Shown one piece after another: positions 6,996 through 16,627 of a stretch of DNA of 64,000 bases. Origin of the DNA: Bacteroidia bacterium (GTDB lineage Bacteria; Bacteroidota; Bacteroidia; B-17B0; Aurantibacillaceae). Numbering within the stretch: position 1 is the stretch's first letter; each line of letters opens with the position of its first letter. Position numbers and translations under genes: made by a program. Where the stretch lies: positions 97,893 through 161,892 of the forward strand of contig JAEUTN010000010.1 of the NCBI GenBank assembly GCA_016787895.1. Direction: 5' to 3'. The notes under the pieces were generated by a model. That model worked only from the letters and a program-made list of their open reading frames with translations. It made no database searches and had not been told where the DNA came from.

Positions 6996-8684
6996 ATGAA
7001 ATTACTGCCTCTTACACTGCTTTTGGCACTGATATGTGCCTGCAGCACTCAAAAGCTCAACAAATCGAGGGAACTGAACCGAAAAGGCAACGAGGTGCTG
7101 AACCTCGAGTCAGGCGTTTCAGAAGCCGATGCTAAAAAGGCGCTTGGCTATTATTCCAAAGCCTACCGCAAAAACCCAAAAAGCGAGGTAGCTTGTATTG
7201 GCAAAGGGCTTTCATATTATTATCTGGGCAAATACGATAAATCTCTTATCGAATACAGCAAAGCCATATCCCTCAACCCAAATTCATCCACCGCTTATAA
7301 CAACAGAGGCCTCACCCATGCTGAAATCAAACAATACAGCGAAGCCCTGAACGATTACAAAGAAGCTATTCGTTTAAATCCCATCGACGCCATACTGTAT
7401 TACAACGTGGGCCACCTTTACATGAGTTTGGATGACACACTTAATTCAATTATTTATTACACAAAGGGCATTGACCGGGATCCGTATCATGTGTCCTCCT
7501 TTTACAACAGGGGCCTTATGTTTATGAAGGTGAACAAATACGATTCGGCTATTGTTGATTTTGAGCGGGCCGCCGAATTACAACCGTCTTATACTGACGC
7601 ATACAACGAATGGGGTTTGTGTTATTATTACAGCAAACGTTACGAACAAGCCATCCCCTTGTTTTACCGGGCCTTAAAAACCGACTCCACTTACTGGTTC
7701 GCTTACACCAACCTTGGTATTTCAAAAAAAGCCCTGGGGCAAATCAGGGCTGCTGAAGCAGATTATAAAAAAGCTTTACGCTTCGACCCGAAAGACCTGA
7801 ACACCAATAACAATCTGGGTAATCTGTATTTTGATGAGATGAATTACGATTCCGCCCTTGTTTATTACAGCAAAGCCGTGTGGGCCGACAGTACCTTCAG
7901 CACGGGGTATTACAATAGGGCGCGCATCTATTACAATCAGGAGAAGTACGAAAAGGCCCTTGCGGAACTGAACACAGCCATACACCTTGACAGCACTTAC
8001 AGTTATGCATATAACGAAAGGGGTCGCGTTTATTTTCAGTATAAGGAGTATAACAAAGCCCTGGAAAACTACAACGCGGCCATTCGGGTCTGGCCTGAAA
8101 ATGCGGTAGCCATCAACAACAGAGGACTGGTGTATGAAAAACAGGAAAAGTTTGCTCTGGCCAAAACCGATTATCTGCATTCCATCCGACTGGATAGTTT
8201 GGATGCTTCCACCTGGGATAACGTGGCAGGTATTTATAATGAATTGGGCAATAAAGATTCGGCCTATGCCTGTTACGCGCATTCCATAAAATTAGATAGC
8301 AGCAATTCTTCAGCTTATCATAACCGTGGGCGTATGTATTATTTTGATGGAAAGCTCAAAGAAGCCATGCTGGATTATGACAAAGCCATTGCATTGGACA
8401 GCCTTAACTCCAACGCCATCAATTCAAGGGGCATGCTGCATTCACAATTGGGTCATTATGAAAAAGCGGAGCGCGATTTACAAAAATGCATCCGCATAAA
8501 ACCGGATTACCTTTACCCCTATAACAACCTGGCCAACTGTTATTTTAAAATGAACAGAAAAGAGGAGGCCTGTAAATACTGGAAAATAGCTCTTGAAAAA
8601 GGGTACAAATACCAACCCGAGTGGAAAAAAGAATACGGCATAGATGATCCTGTGGAACTGGTGAAGCTGCACTGCGGGCCTTAA
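6996..8684 (+). CDS. TPR-repeat lipoprotein
   Basis: 562 residues. The N-terminus MKLLPLTLLLALICACSTQ carries a lipobox (ICAC), so it is probably a lipoprotein. The rest is an almost unbroken array of about 14 tetratricopeptide repeats with the 34-residue rhythm (for example AYNNRGLTHAEIKQYSEAL, YYNRARIYYNQEKYEKAL). TPR arrays serve as protein-protein scaffolds. No catalytic domain follows. Its partner is unknown; it converges on a T9SS cargo gene. The TPR and export calls are firm, the role is not. Confidence 0.9.
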   Translation: MKLLPLTLLLALICACSTQKLNKSRELNRKGNEVLNLESGVSEADAKKALGYYSKAYRKNPKSEVACIGKGLSYYYLGKYDKSLIEYSKAISLNPNSSTAYNNRGLTHAEIKQYSEALNDYKEAIRLNPIDAILYYNVGHLYMSLDDTLNSIIYYTKGIDRDPYHVSSFYNRGLMFMKVNKYDSAIVDFERAAELQPSYTDAYNEWGLCYYYSKRYEQAIPLFYRALKTDSTYWFAYTNLGISKKALGQIRAAEADYKKALRFDPKDLNTNNNLGNLYFDEMNYDSALVYYSKAVWADSTFSTGYYNRARIYYNQEKYEKALAELNTAIHLDSTYSYAYNERGRVYFQYKEYNKALENYNAAIRVWPENAVAINNRGLVYEKQEKFALAKTDYLHSIRLDSLDASTWDNVAGIYNELGNKDSAYACYAHSIKLDSSNSSAYHNRGRMYYFDGKLKEAMLDYDKAIALDSLNSNAINSRGMLHSQLGHYEKAERDLQKCIRIKPDYLYPYNNLANCYFKMNRKEEACKYWKIALEKGYKYQPEWKKEYGIDDPVELVKLHCGP

Positions 8685-8734
8685 ATCACTTGATATTCTC
8701 AATTTAATGGCTTAACCGCAAGGTTAGTAAGCCC

Positions 8735-9880
8735 TTAGTTCTTAATAAGCCTCAAGGTGTAACTTTTACCCTTTTGCTCAAGCTTCAATAAATACAAACC
8801 CTTTTTTAAGTTCGACACATTCAATGAAGTTTGCGATTCTGAGCGAATCAGCAATTGTCCATCATATGAATACAATGTAATAAAAAATGCGGTGTTGGGA
8901 AGTGGCAACAAAACCCCGATAAGATCACCACACGGATTTGGATAAACACCGAAGTTTTGCAAAGCGTATTTTTCCTGGATTGAAGTTAAGCTGCTTCGGT
9001 ACCTCAAGTAAATTCTAAAAAGCCCCGAAGCCTCCTTTTGATGGTAATAGAGTTTTTGTTTATCCACACTTGGACTTGCCGCTTCCGGAACAAACCCCAA
9101 ATTGCTGTGTATTACAACAGGCAAACTAAATTTAGTGGTTGTGCTGTTTCTCACAGAAACACAAATTTCGGAGTTAACAGTTGACTTTAATATTCTGGTA
9201 AAATACAATTCCAAACCATCTTCGGTCACCTGAGGCGCGTAAACAATGTAATTGGTATCGTTCACATTTGAAAAAACAGTATCGGTTAAATTCAGTTTAT
9301 TAAATGTGGTATCGTTCACCTGTTGTGCAACTCCTAAACGCGCCTTACAGGGCATGCCAAACGCACAGGAATTAAAATAGGCGTTACAGTAATACAACAA
9401 ATTGCCCTGGTGACTTATAGCAGCATCCATTATTAACCAACCGGGTGTGGCAATATTAAAATCTCCATAAACCCTTTTTATTGAACTTACATTTCCTGAG
9501 GAATAAACACCTTTGTGCAAATTCTCTATTTGTATAGGATAATTTCGCAGCGATACCCAATAGAAGGTATTGGAAGAATCAAGTGAAGCCACCCCATCCA
9601 AATGATTGGGTGTGGGGTCGTAACAACCATTTACCAGGCCAATATAATTAAACAAGGTATCGTTAACTCTGGTTGCATAATACAAATTGGTGTTACCTCC
9701 TGAATTAAGTGAATTAAAAAACAAGGTTTGGCCATCCCTTGATATAAAAGGTTCCATGGCATCAAAGGTCAAACCATTGATGTTTACTTTTTTCTCAGGA
9801 CCAAATAGGGGGTAGTTTTGTGAGAAAAGTGTGCTCGTATACCAAAGAAAAACAAAAAGCCATTTTACATTATATTTCAT
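8735..9880 (-). CDS. Secreted beta-propeller-like protein with T9SS type A sorting domain
   Basis: 381 residues. A signal peptide ends near LFSQ. The middle shows PD40/WD40-like propeller blades (EPFISRDGQTLFFNS, APQVTEDGLELYFTR, ASPSVDKQKLYYHQ). The C-terminal ~75 residues are a type IX secretion sorting domain: FGVYPNPCGD, a beta sandwich, and NLKKGLYLLKL near the end. The protein should therefore be exported and anchored or released at the cell surface by the T9SS, which is encoded elsewhere. Its binding partner or substrate is unknown. Confidence 0.85.
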   Translation of the reverse strand: MKYNVKWLFVFLWYTSTLFSQNYPLFGPEKKVNINGLTFDAMEPFISRDGQTLFFNSLNSGGNTNLYYATRVNDTLFNYIGLVNGCYDPTPNHLDGVASLDSSNTFYWVSLRNYPIQIENLHKGVYSSGNVSSIKRVYGDFNIATPGWLIMDAAISHQGNLLYYCNAYFNSCAFGMPCKARLGVAQQVNDTTFNKLNLTDTVFSNVNDTNYIVYAPQVTEDGLELYFTRILKSTVNSEICVSVRNSTTTKFSLPVVIHSNLGFVPEAASPSVDKQKLYYHQKEASGLFRIYLRYRSSLTSIQEKYALQNFGVYPNPCGDLIGVLLPLPNTAFFITLYSYDGQLLIRSESQTSLNVSNLKKGLYLLKLEQKGKSYTLRLIKN

Positions 9881-9937
9881 AGTTCAATTTAATTAAACCG
9901 TATGAAAACCAGTTCAGATAGTTGAATATAAAAACAC

Positions 9938-11851
9938 CTAGTTTATTTTCCCATCCTTAATTACATCCACCAGAGAAGGATCCAACAAAGTACTGGTGTC
10001 GCCCAAATTACCGGTATCGCCTTCCGCTATTTTGCGTAAAATCCTTCGCATGATTTTTCCACTGCGGGTTTTAGGCAAGCCGGGAACAAACTGAATCTTA
10101 TCCGGTTTTGCAATCGGGCCTATGATACGCGACACGGTTTGAAGTATGTCCTGTTTTGTCAGATTGGGGTCGCCATGACTTCCGTCGTGAATCACATAGG
10201 CATAAATGCCCTGTCCTTTGATATCGTGCGGGTATCCTACCACAGCACTTTCAATCACACCTGCGTGCATGTTGATGGCATTTTCCACTTCAGCAGTTCC
10301 AATTCTATGTCCGCTCACATTCAGCACATCGTCAACCCTGCCCGTAATACGGTAATTGCCCTCTGCGTCGCGCAAACAACCATCGCCGGTGAAATACTTG
10401 TTTTCATAGGCTGAAAAATACGTTTGTTTGCAGCGATCGTGGTCCCCATAAGTGGTTCGTATCATACCCGGCCAGGGGGCTTTGATGCACAAATTACCAC
10501 TTACATTCTTCCCTTCTATTTCCTTGCCGTTTTCATCCATCAAACAAGGCTGTATACCCGGTAAAGGCAAGGTAGCAAAGGAGGGTTTAGCCGGGGTTAC
10601 ATTTGCCATGTTGGAAATCATGATGCCACCGGTTTCGGTTTGCCACCAGGTATCCACAATAGGGCATTTGCCTTTGCCAATGTTTTTATGAAACCAATTC
10701 CAGGCTTCTTCATTGATGGGTTCTCCAACAGAGCCAAGTACTTTAAGTGAACTCAAGTCTTTGCCTTTGATGTAATCCAGCCCAAAGCCCATCAAGCTTC
10801 TGATGGCCGTGGGTGCTGTATACAAAATATCCACCTTGTATTTATCCACAATTTCCCAAAATCGTCCGGCATCGGGCCAGGTGGGAATGCCTTCAAACAT
10901 CAGCGTTGTGGCACCCGCGCTTAAAGGGCCGTAAACTATATAGGAATGTCCCGTAATCCAGCCGATATCCGCCGTACAAAAATGCACCTGAGCGGGCTGG
11001 TACTGAAATACATTCACAAAGGTGTAATTGGTCCACACCATATAACCTGCTGTGCTGTGCACCACCCCTTTTGGTTTTCCGGTTGAACCGGATGTGTAAA
11101 GTATAAACAAAATATCCTCGGCATCCATTATCTCAGCAGGACAATCAGGATTACCAAGGGTTTCCACTTTTTTAATTTCATCTTCCCACCACACATCCCT
11201 GCCTTTAATCATACTCACCGGGGTGCGGGTGCGGGTGCAAACAATTACCCGTTTCACGGTTTTGTTTCCAACCAGCGCATCGTCGATCACACTTTTGAGC
11301 GGGATGTCCTTGGCGCCTCTGAAGGCTCCATCACAGGTAATAATAAACTCCGCCGAAGCATCCTGCAAACGATCGGCGATAGCCTGAGCCGAAAATCCGC
11401 CAAAAATAACAGAATGTATGGCTCCAATGCGCGCGCAGGCCAAAGTAGCAATAGCGAGTTCAGGAATCATACCCATGTAAATACAAATACGATCGCCCTT
11501 TTTTACACCATTGCTCTTTAACACATTGGCAAATTGCATCACTTTAAAGTGAAGTTCTTTATAGGTCAATACCCGGTGGTGTTCTTCAGGATCATTGGAC
11601 TCCCATAGAATGGCGGGCGTATTGGCGTTTTTTTCAAGATGACGGTCCAAACAATTTTCAGTAATGTTTAGTTTAGCACCACTGAACCACTTCACATTTG
11701 GTTCATTAAAGTTCCATTCGAGTACTTTGTCCCATTTTTTTTTCCATTGAAAGTGATTTGCAACAGAGGCCCAGAATGTCTCGGGATCTTCTATGCTTTG
11801 CTGGTAGCTTTTGTGGTATGCTTCCTTTGTTTTTATCTGAAACGGATACAT
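9938..11851 (-). CDS. acs: Acetyl-CoA synthetase (AMP-forming)
   Basis: 637 residues, normal for Acs. It activates acetate to acetyl-CoA through acetyl-AMP in the cytoplasm. Visible motifs are WFSGAKLNITENCLDRH, the ATP/AMP loop LYTSGSTGKPKGVVH, the acetyl-pocket tryptophan region VDTWWQTETGG, and the C-terminal RSGKIMRRILRK, whose Lys is the usual acetylation-controlled catalytic residue. The ATG at 11851 gives a typical N-terminus. It is monocistronic, with no recognised regulator beside it. Confidence 0.97.
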   Translation of the reverse strand: MYPFQIKTKEAYHKSYQQSIEDPETFWASVANHFQWKKKWDKVLEWNFNEPNVKWFSGAKLNITENCLDRHLEKNANTPAILWESNDPEEHHRVLTYKELHFKVMQFANVLKSNGVKKGDRICIYMGMIPELAIATLACARIGAIHSVIFGGFSAQAIADRLQDASAEFIITCDGAFRGAKDIPLKSVIDDALVGNKTVKRVIVCTRTRTPVSMIKGRDVWWEDEIKKVETLGNPDCPAEIMDAEDILFILYTSGSTGKPKGVVHSTAGYMVWTNYTFVNVFQYQPAQVHFCTADIGWITGHSYIVYGPLSAGATTLMFEGIPTWPDAGRFWEIVDKYKVDILYTAPTAIRSLMGFGLDYIKGKDLSSLKVLGSVGEPINEEAWNWFHKNIGKGKCPIVDTWWQTETGGIMISNMANVTPAKPSFATLPLPGIQPCLMDENGKEIEGKNVSGNLCIKAPWPGMIRTTYGDHDRCKQTYFSAYENKYFTGDGCLRDAEGNYRITGRVDDVLNVSGHRIGTAEVENAINMHAGVIESAVVGYPHDIKGQGIYAYVIHDGSHGDPNLTKQDILQTVSRIIGPIAKPDKIQFVPGLPKTRSGKIMRRILRKIAEGDTGNLGDTSTLLDPSLVDVIKDGKIN

Positions 11852-11946
11852 TTTAGCATGGTATTATATACGAATTTATCAATTCCATGGAATTCATACA
11901 ATACACAGGTTCATTGTCTTTTATCGCTTCCCCTTCAGCGATACAT

Positions 11947-12954
11947 TTAAACAAACAAGGCAAACTGAGTTCTGTCTATACTTTCCTTTGCAAAAGCCTG
12001 AGAGGAGTAGGCTTGTAAATACTCATACAATTCCCTTTTATCTGATTCTTCTCTAAATACACCTGAATAGAGTTTATCAAAAGGAGAACATTTTTTTAAT
12101 GTAAACTCACAATTTGTTACATGCAAATACACCATGGTAGTAAACAATTTTTCGTGCCCCAGCATTTCTTTGATTGACATTAAATCCACCCCATCCTCCA
12201 GCATATGGCTGGCGAAACTGTGCCTTAACGTGTGCAAACAAACACCCTCTTTACTGATGCCTGATCGTTTTACGGCTCTTTGCATCATTTTGCTGACAGT
12301 TGACCTGCCAATCGTTTCTCCGGGGGAACTGTTAAACAGAAATCTCAGCGGTTTGTATCGCAGAAAATACTCTCTTAGAACCGGCAGAAGAGCTTCCGAA
12401 AGGGCAAGGTACCTGTCTTTTCTACCTTTGGCCTGCCTTACATGAATCAGTTTTCTTTCCCAATCGATGTCACTGATTTTTAGGCTGCACAATTCTCCCA
12501 ATCGCAGGCCGGCCGAATAAATGAGTTTAAGTATGACCTGTTCTTTCAAGCGGGGTGTGGTTTCGAATAACAATTTACATTCTGATCTGCTCAAAACAGC
12601 TGGTAACTTTTTTCTGGCCTTGGATTTTGGGAGGGTGTATTTCATGACCTCTTCTCCCAAAGCCTGTCGGTACATTCTCAAGGCACTAATGGTTTGCTTA
12701 AAGTGGCTTTCGGAATGGGGTTCACCATTTGTTTTAAGAGCTGTCAAAAACCGGTTGACCTCCTGTACACCGCACTGTTCAGGCATTTTACCAAACGCAT
12801 AACTAAGTTCAGCCAGTTTTCTCATATAACAATGATACGTTCGCTGTCCAAGTCCTTTTAACTTTTGTTGCTCCTTCATTATTTCTATGCAGCTTGAAAA
12901 ATCAGGAAGTTTTCTAAGCACCAACTCAACCATTGGGTTTATTTTTGATTTCAT
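11947..12954 (-). CDS. Tyrosine recombinase (XerC/D- or integron-integrase-like)
   Basis: 335 residues. The N-terminal SAM-like core-binding domain (about 25-105) precedes the catalytic domain, where the full set is visible: Arg in YSAGLRLGEL, Lys in QAKGRKDRYL, HxxR in HTLRHSFASH, His in LGHEKLFTTM and the nucleophile Tyr in MVYLHV. It resembles recombinases that accompany IS91-like or integron-like elements in Bacteroidota rather than the chromosomal XerC/D pair, because it has ~40 extra C-terminal residues (FDKLYSGVFREESDK). No transposase, attachment site or cassette array is visible beside it. Confidence 0.85.
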   Translation of the reverse strand: MKSKINPMVELVLRKLPDFSSCIEIMKEQQKLKGLGQRTYHCYMRKLAELSYAFGKMPEQCGVQEVNRFLTALKTNGEPHSESHFKQTISALRMYRQALGEEVMKYTLPKSKARKKLPAVLSRSECKLLFETTPRLKEQVILKLIYSAGLRLGELCSLKISDIDWERKLIHVRQAKGRKDRYLALSEALLPVLREYFLRYKPLRFLFNSSPGETIGRSTVSKMMQRAVKRSGISKEGVCLHTLRHSFASHMLEDGVDLMSIKEMLGHEKLFTTMVYLHVTNCEFTLKKCSPFDKLYSGVFREESDKRELYEYLQAYSSQAFAKESIDRTQFALFV

Positions 12955-13042
12955 ATTTTCAGATGTATATTCTTAAGATTAAACTGAGGTACTATTTTGC
13001 AAAACTTTTACAAGTAACATTTTAATTCGAAAGGCTTTTGTC

Positions 13043-13050
13043 TATTTTTG
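13043..13050 (+). promoter_or_regulatory. Promoter -7 box
   Basis: TATTTTTG matches TAnnTTTG and lies 16 bp before the ATG at 13067. Confidence 0.6.
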
Positions 13051-13066
13051 ATTAAAGCATACAACT

Positions 13067-13348
13067 ATGACGTTAATAATCGAAGAAAATGGACATAAGG
13101 GAAAAAGTGTTGCCACTGAAAACGGTCAACTAGCCGGAGAAATGCACTATACCTGGGCCGGACCCGGAAAACTTATCATCGATCACACCGAAGTGAACCC
13201 CGATTTTGCCGGACGCGGAATTGGCAAACTCCTTCTGATGGAACTGGTAAAAATGGCCAGAGAGAAAAAAATAAAAATTCTGCCCCTTTGTCCTTTCGCC
13301 AAATCTGTATTTGAAAAAAATCCGGAAATTAACGACACCTTATTCTAA
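13067..13348 (+). CDS. Small GNAT-family N-acetyltransferase (YjdJ-like)
   Basis: 93 residues, the short COG2388/YjdJ-type GNAT domain. It contains IDHTEVNPDFAGRGIGKLLL, with the acetyl-CoA pyrophosphate-binding (R/Q)GxGxL element, and ILPLCPFAKSVFEKNP with the conserved Cys-Pro-Phe. The substrate is unknown. The DUF389 gene starts 5 bases after its stop, so the two are probably co-transcribed. Confidence 0.85.
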   Translation: MTLIIEENGHKGKSVATENGQLAGEMHYTWAGPGKLIIDHTEVNPDFAGRGIGKLLLMELVKMAREKKIKILPLCPFAKSVFEKNPEINDTLF

Positions 13349-13352
13349 TCCT

Positions 13353-14705
13353 ATGCTAAATTCATATTTAAAAAAGGCCTCTGTGCTTTTACGGTATCGT
13401 TTAAACATCAGTGAAGATAAAGCCAGCGATCAGGAAATCATTAACACCATTCAAAAAGGCGTGGTGTTTAAAGGCGTGAATTTATGGACCCTGATTTTTG
13501 CAATAATCATTGCCTCAATAGGTCTGGATGTTAATTCCACCGCAGTGATAATAGGCGCCATGCTGATTTCTCCACTCATGGGACCCATTATGGGAATTGG
13601 CCTGGGGGCCGGTATTGGAAACTTAGCATTGCTTAAAAAAGCAGGGAAAAATTTACTGATTGCCAGTGGTATTGCCCTCATGACTTCAACCACTTATTTT
13701 GTACTCTCACCCATTCATCTGGCCCAATCGGAATTGCTGGCCCGTACAAGCCCCACCATTTGGGATGTGTTGATTGCTTTTGTTGGCGGCACAGCAGGCA
13801 TTGTTGCAAGCACGAGAAAACAATTTAACAACATTATACCGGGCGTGGCCATAGCCACCGCTTTAATGCCCCCGCTTTGTACCGCAGGTTTTGGATTGGC
13901 GAATTTGGAATGGTCCTACTTTTTTGGCGCGCTTTATTTGTACCTCATCAACTCGGTTTTTATAAGCATCGCCACCTTTTTAGCGGTAAGATTTATGAAA
14001 ATTAATCCTACTGATGGTTTAAACGGAGCGGCTCAAAAGAAAATACGGAACTGGGTAGGTCTGATTGCTGTTTTAACCATTGTTCCAAGTATTTATCTGG
14101 CCTATCGTTTTGTTTCAAAGGAATATTTTACCCGCAATGCTACCCGCATGATTAACGAAGAACTGGTAAACAAAGGGACCGTAGTTCTGAGCAGAAAAGT
14201 AATTGCAGAAAAAAGAGAGATACAGCTGTTTTTGCTGAAGGAAAAAAACCAGGATTCCATTGTACAAGTGCTGAACTCAAAAACCAAACACTATAACATT
14301 TCAGAAGCCAGAATCATCTTAACACATAAGGATTTAACGAATCTGGGATTAAGTAAAGAAGACCTCATGCGAAAAAATGCCCTTGAACAACTACTCCAAA
14401 GGCAGCAAAACAGGTTGCAGGCGGTTGAGCAGGAAATTTCAGAATTAAAACAGGCAGCTCAATTCGACACGCAATTTATGAACGAAAAGGAGCGTGTCAT
14501 TCGCGAGTATTCCACTTTATTCGGCGCATACAAAGAAATGGGTATCGAAAAAACATTCACTTACACCCCTGATGGTCCGAAAGACACTGTGGTTGCTGCA
14601 CTTATAACACCTTTCAAACCCCTTTCAAATAAAGAAAAAAAGAACCTGAGCGATTGGCTGAATTTAAAATTCAAACCTTACCAGGTAAAATTAATTTTGA
14701 ATTAA
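13353..14705 (+). CDS. DUF389-family membrane protein
   Basis: 450 residues. After a ~45-residue cytoplasmic segment, about six to seven membrane helices form the DUF389 domain, with the signature AVIIGAMLISPLMGPIMGIGLG and GVAIATALMPPLCTAGFGLA. The C-terminal half is soluble, with a coiled coil (about 340-372, LLQRQQNRLQAVEQEISEL). The ATG at 13353 was chosen because the frame's earlier TTG at 13311 overlaps the upstream gene. The biochemical role of the family is unknown; transport has been proposed. It is linked to the GNAT gene and followed 21 bp later by a Crp-like regulator. Confidence 0.85.
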   Translation: MLNSYLKKASVLLRYRLNISEDKASDQEIINTIQKGVVFKGVNLWTLIFAIIIASIGLDVNSTAVIIGAMLISPLMGPIMGIGLGAGIGNLALLKKAGKNLLIASGIALMTSTTYFVLSPIHLAQSELLARTSPTIWDVLIAFVGGTAGIVASTRKQFNNIIPGVAIATALMPPLCTAGFGLANLEWSYFFGALYLYLINSVFISIATFLAVRFMKINPTDGLNGAAQKKIRNWVGLIAVLTIVPSIYLAYRFVSKEYFTRNATRMINEELVNKGTVVLSRKVIAEKREIQLFLLKEKNQDSIVQVLNSKTKHYNISEARIILTHKDLTNLGLSKEDLMRKNALEQLLQRQQNRLQAVEQEISELKQAAQFDTQFMNEKERVIREYSTLFGAYKEMGIEKTFTYTPDGPKDTVVAALITPFKPLSNKEKKNLSDWLNLKFKPYQVKLILN

Positions 14706-14726
14706 TCCTGTATCAAATAACCCAAT

Positions 14727-15317
14727 ATGTCAGGACACAGCCTGCTCATTGCATCCATAGAAAAACATCTTTCACTGAACACACAGGAGCAACACCGCAT
14801 TTTACTCGCATTCACTACACAGTACATTAAAAAGAAAGAGTTTTTTCTCCGTGCCGGTGAGGTGTGCAAACAGGTGGCCTTTGTGTTAAATGGTTGTATG
14901 CGATCTTATGCGGTCGACGAACAAGGTTTTGAACACAATTTGCAGTTCGCGCCCGAAGGCTGGTGGATCACCGACATGAACAGCATCATTCATGGAACAG
15001 CGGCCCGCCTGAACATCGATGCCATTGAGGACACGCAGGCGCTTTTGCTCAGCCGCGATCAGCAAGAAGGTTTGTTAAAGGAAGTGCCTAAACTCGAACG
15101 GTTTTTTCGCATCATCAGTGAAAAATCAATGGCCGGAAGTCACAAACGTTTGATCGACCAGGTAAGTGTGAATGCACAAACGCGTTACCTTAATTTTTGC
15201 GACCAATACCCCGGACTTATACAGCGCCTGCCTCAAAAACAAATTGCCTCCTACATTGGGGTGACTCCGGAGTTTTTGAGTAAAATCAAAGCTGAGTTGT
15301 TGAGGAGGAAAGATTAA
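14727..15317 (+). CDS. Crp/Fnr-family transcription regulator
   Basis: 196 residues. A cyclic-nucleotide-binding-like beta roll (about 20-115, KKKEFFLRAGEVCKQVAFVL) is followed by the dimerisation helix and a C-terminal winged-helix segment (LPQKQIASYIGVTPEFLSKI, about 167-186). The cAMP-contacting residues are not evident, as in most Bacteroidota members, so the ligand is unknown. It follows the DUF389 gene by 21 bp and may be co-transcribed with the GNAT/DUF389 pair. Confidence 0.9.
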   Translation: MSGHSLLIASIEKHLSLNTQEQHRILLAFTTQYIKKKEFFLRAGEVCKQVAFVLNGCMRSYAVDEQGFEHNLQFAPEGWWITDMNSIIHGTAARLNIDAIEDTQALLLSRDQQEGLLKEVPKLERFFRIISEKSMAGSHKRLIDQVSVNAQTRYLNFCDQYPGLIQRLPQKQIASYIGVTPEFLSKIKAELLRRKD

Positions 15318-15681
15318 CAAATTTGGGCGCATTTCGTGGGCGTGCCCCCGACGAAAAAAACCAAGTTCACACTGGCAGTTTTTTTGTCGGGGTCGGGCTT
15401 TACGCTTCAATCTTTTGTTCGTGCCTCACAAAAGTATTTCCGCTTCAATCCCTCACGCAGATTCTGATTCGCCTACGGCACATGCTCGCTCAAACATCCA
15501 CTGGATGTTTGCCGTCCCTCACGCAAGTTCTGATTTGACTTCCGCACAAGTCCGCTCATCCCGCAAATATCAGGAGGACACTGCAAATTAGTCTCCTTCA
15601 TAACCTATGAAATTTCTTAATCTACATTAATGGAAAGGGACTCTTCCCTACCCTAATTTTGTACCATCAAAAACAATTTAA
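15318..15681. repeat. Intergenic repeat element, member 1 (about 15322-15540)
   Basis: No gene is visible in this 364-bp gap. It starts TTTGGGCG, contains a strong hairpin (CCCGACGAAAAAAAC...GTTTTTTTGTCGGGG, about 15347-15393), the unit CGCTTCAATC twice, and a stem CTTTTG...CAAAAG between them. TCCCTCACGCA then occurs twice (about 15459 and 15515), followed by an exact 10-bp inverted repeat CAAACATCCA/TGGATGTTTG (15490-15510). Its outer motifs recur, inverted, at 16628-16754 and in part at 32827-32919. I recall similar dispersed sequences in other Bacteroidota genomes, unverified. Confidence 0.65.
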
Positions 15682-16557
15682 ATGGACAGAAAAGATTTTC
15701 TTAAAAAGGGTTTGCTGGGAACAGGCATGTTTGTGGCAAGCACCGCCGTTCCCAACCTGCTTCAAAACAATATTGATGAGCTGAAGGAACTGGAGATTAT
15801 TGGCTTTAACCATTTACCCACCACCAATTCAAAACTTATGGAAAACAGCATACTGCACAAAGCCGATACCAGAGGTAAGGCCGACCACGGCTGGCTGATG
15901 AGTTATCACACCTTTAGCTTCGCCAATTATTACAATCCCGATCGCATGCACTTTGGTGCCCTCAGGGTATTGAACGACGATCGTGTAAACCCCGGAATGG
16001 GTTTTGGTACCCACCCGCACGACAACATGGAAATTATTTCCATTCCACTGGAAGGTGATCTGGAACACAAGGACAGCATGGGCAATGTTGCTGTAATTAA
16101 AAACGGCGATGTACAAGTGATGAGCGCCGGAACCGGAATTACCCACAGTGAATACAATAAAAACAGTGACCAATTGGTAAAGTTTCTACAGATATGGGTG
16201 TTTCCGAACAAACGCAATGTTGCACCGCGTTACGACCAAATCACCTTAAAAGCGGCTGACCGGCACAACCAATTGCAACAAATTGTGTCGCCCAACCCAA
16301 ACGACGCCGGAGCCTGGATTCATCAAGACGCCTGGTTTCATTTAAGCAAAATGGACGCCGGTAAAAAGTTAAGTTACACGCTTAAGAAAAACGGAAACGG
16401 TCTGTATGCCTTTGTATTGAGTGGTGACCTGAAACTCAACGGACAATTGCTTAACACCCGCGATGGTTTTGGCATCTGGAACACCGAAGCATTTGAACTG
16501 GAAGCCGTTTCAGGAACCGAAGTGCTTCTGATGGAAGTGCCAATGGCGATACAATAA
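15682..16557 (+). CDS. Exported pirin-family protein
   Basis: 291 residues. The N-terminus MDRKDFLKKGLLGTGMFVAS resembles a secretion signal of the kind found on exported oxidoreductases. The rest is a bicupin pirin. The four expected metal ligands are present: H111 and H113 (GTHPHDNMEI), then H155 and E157 (ITHSEYN). Cytoplasmic pirins such as E. coli YhhW have quercetinase activity; the substrate here is unknown. An exported pirin is unusual. The gene is flanked on both sides by members of one intergenic repeat family in opposite orientation. Confidence 0.88.
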   Translation: MDRKDFLKKGLLGTGMFVASTAVPNLLQNNIDELKELEIIGFNHLPTTNSKLMENSILHKADTRGKADHGWLMSYHTFSFANYYNPDRMHFGALRVLNDDRVNPGMGFGTHPHDNMEIISIPLEGDLEHKDSMGNVAVIKNGDVQVMSAGTGITHSEYNKNSDQLVKFLQIWVFPNKRNVAPRYDQITLKAADRHNQLQQIVSPNPNDAGAWIHQDAWFHLSKMDAGKKLSYTLKKNGNGLYAFVLSGDLKLNGQLLNTRDGFGIWNTEAFELEAVSGTEVLLMEVPMAIQ

Positions 16558-16627
16558 GTTAAAATTAAAAAGTCAAAAGCTAAAAGTCAAAAGAAGAAAA
16601 TCAAAAAAAGTCGGCAAATGCAGTTGC

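Noticed and set aside
7776..8282. Minus-strand open frame of ~168 codons inside the TPR gene
   Set aside because: Antisense to a clear TPR array; its repeats are the reverse of the TPR codons.
8700..8735. Short inverted repeat between the TPR and T9SS genes as a terminator
   Set aside because: The stem (CTTAACC/GGTTAG) is weak and has no T run.
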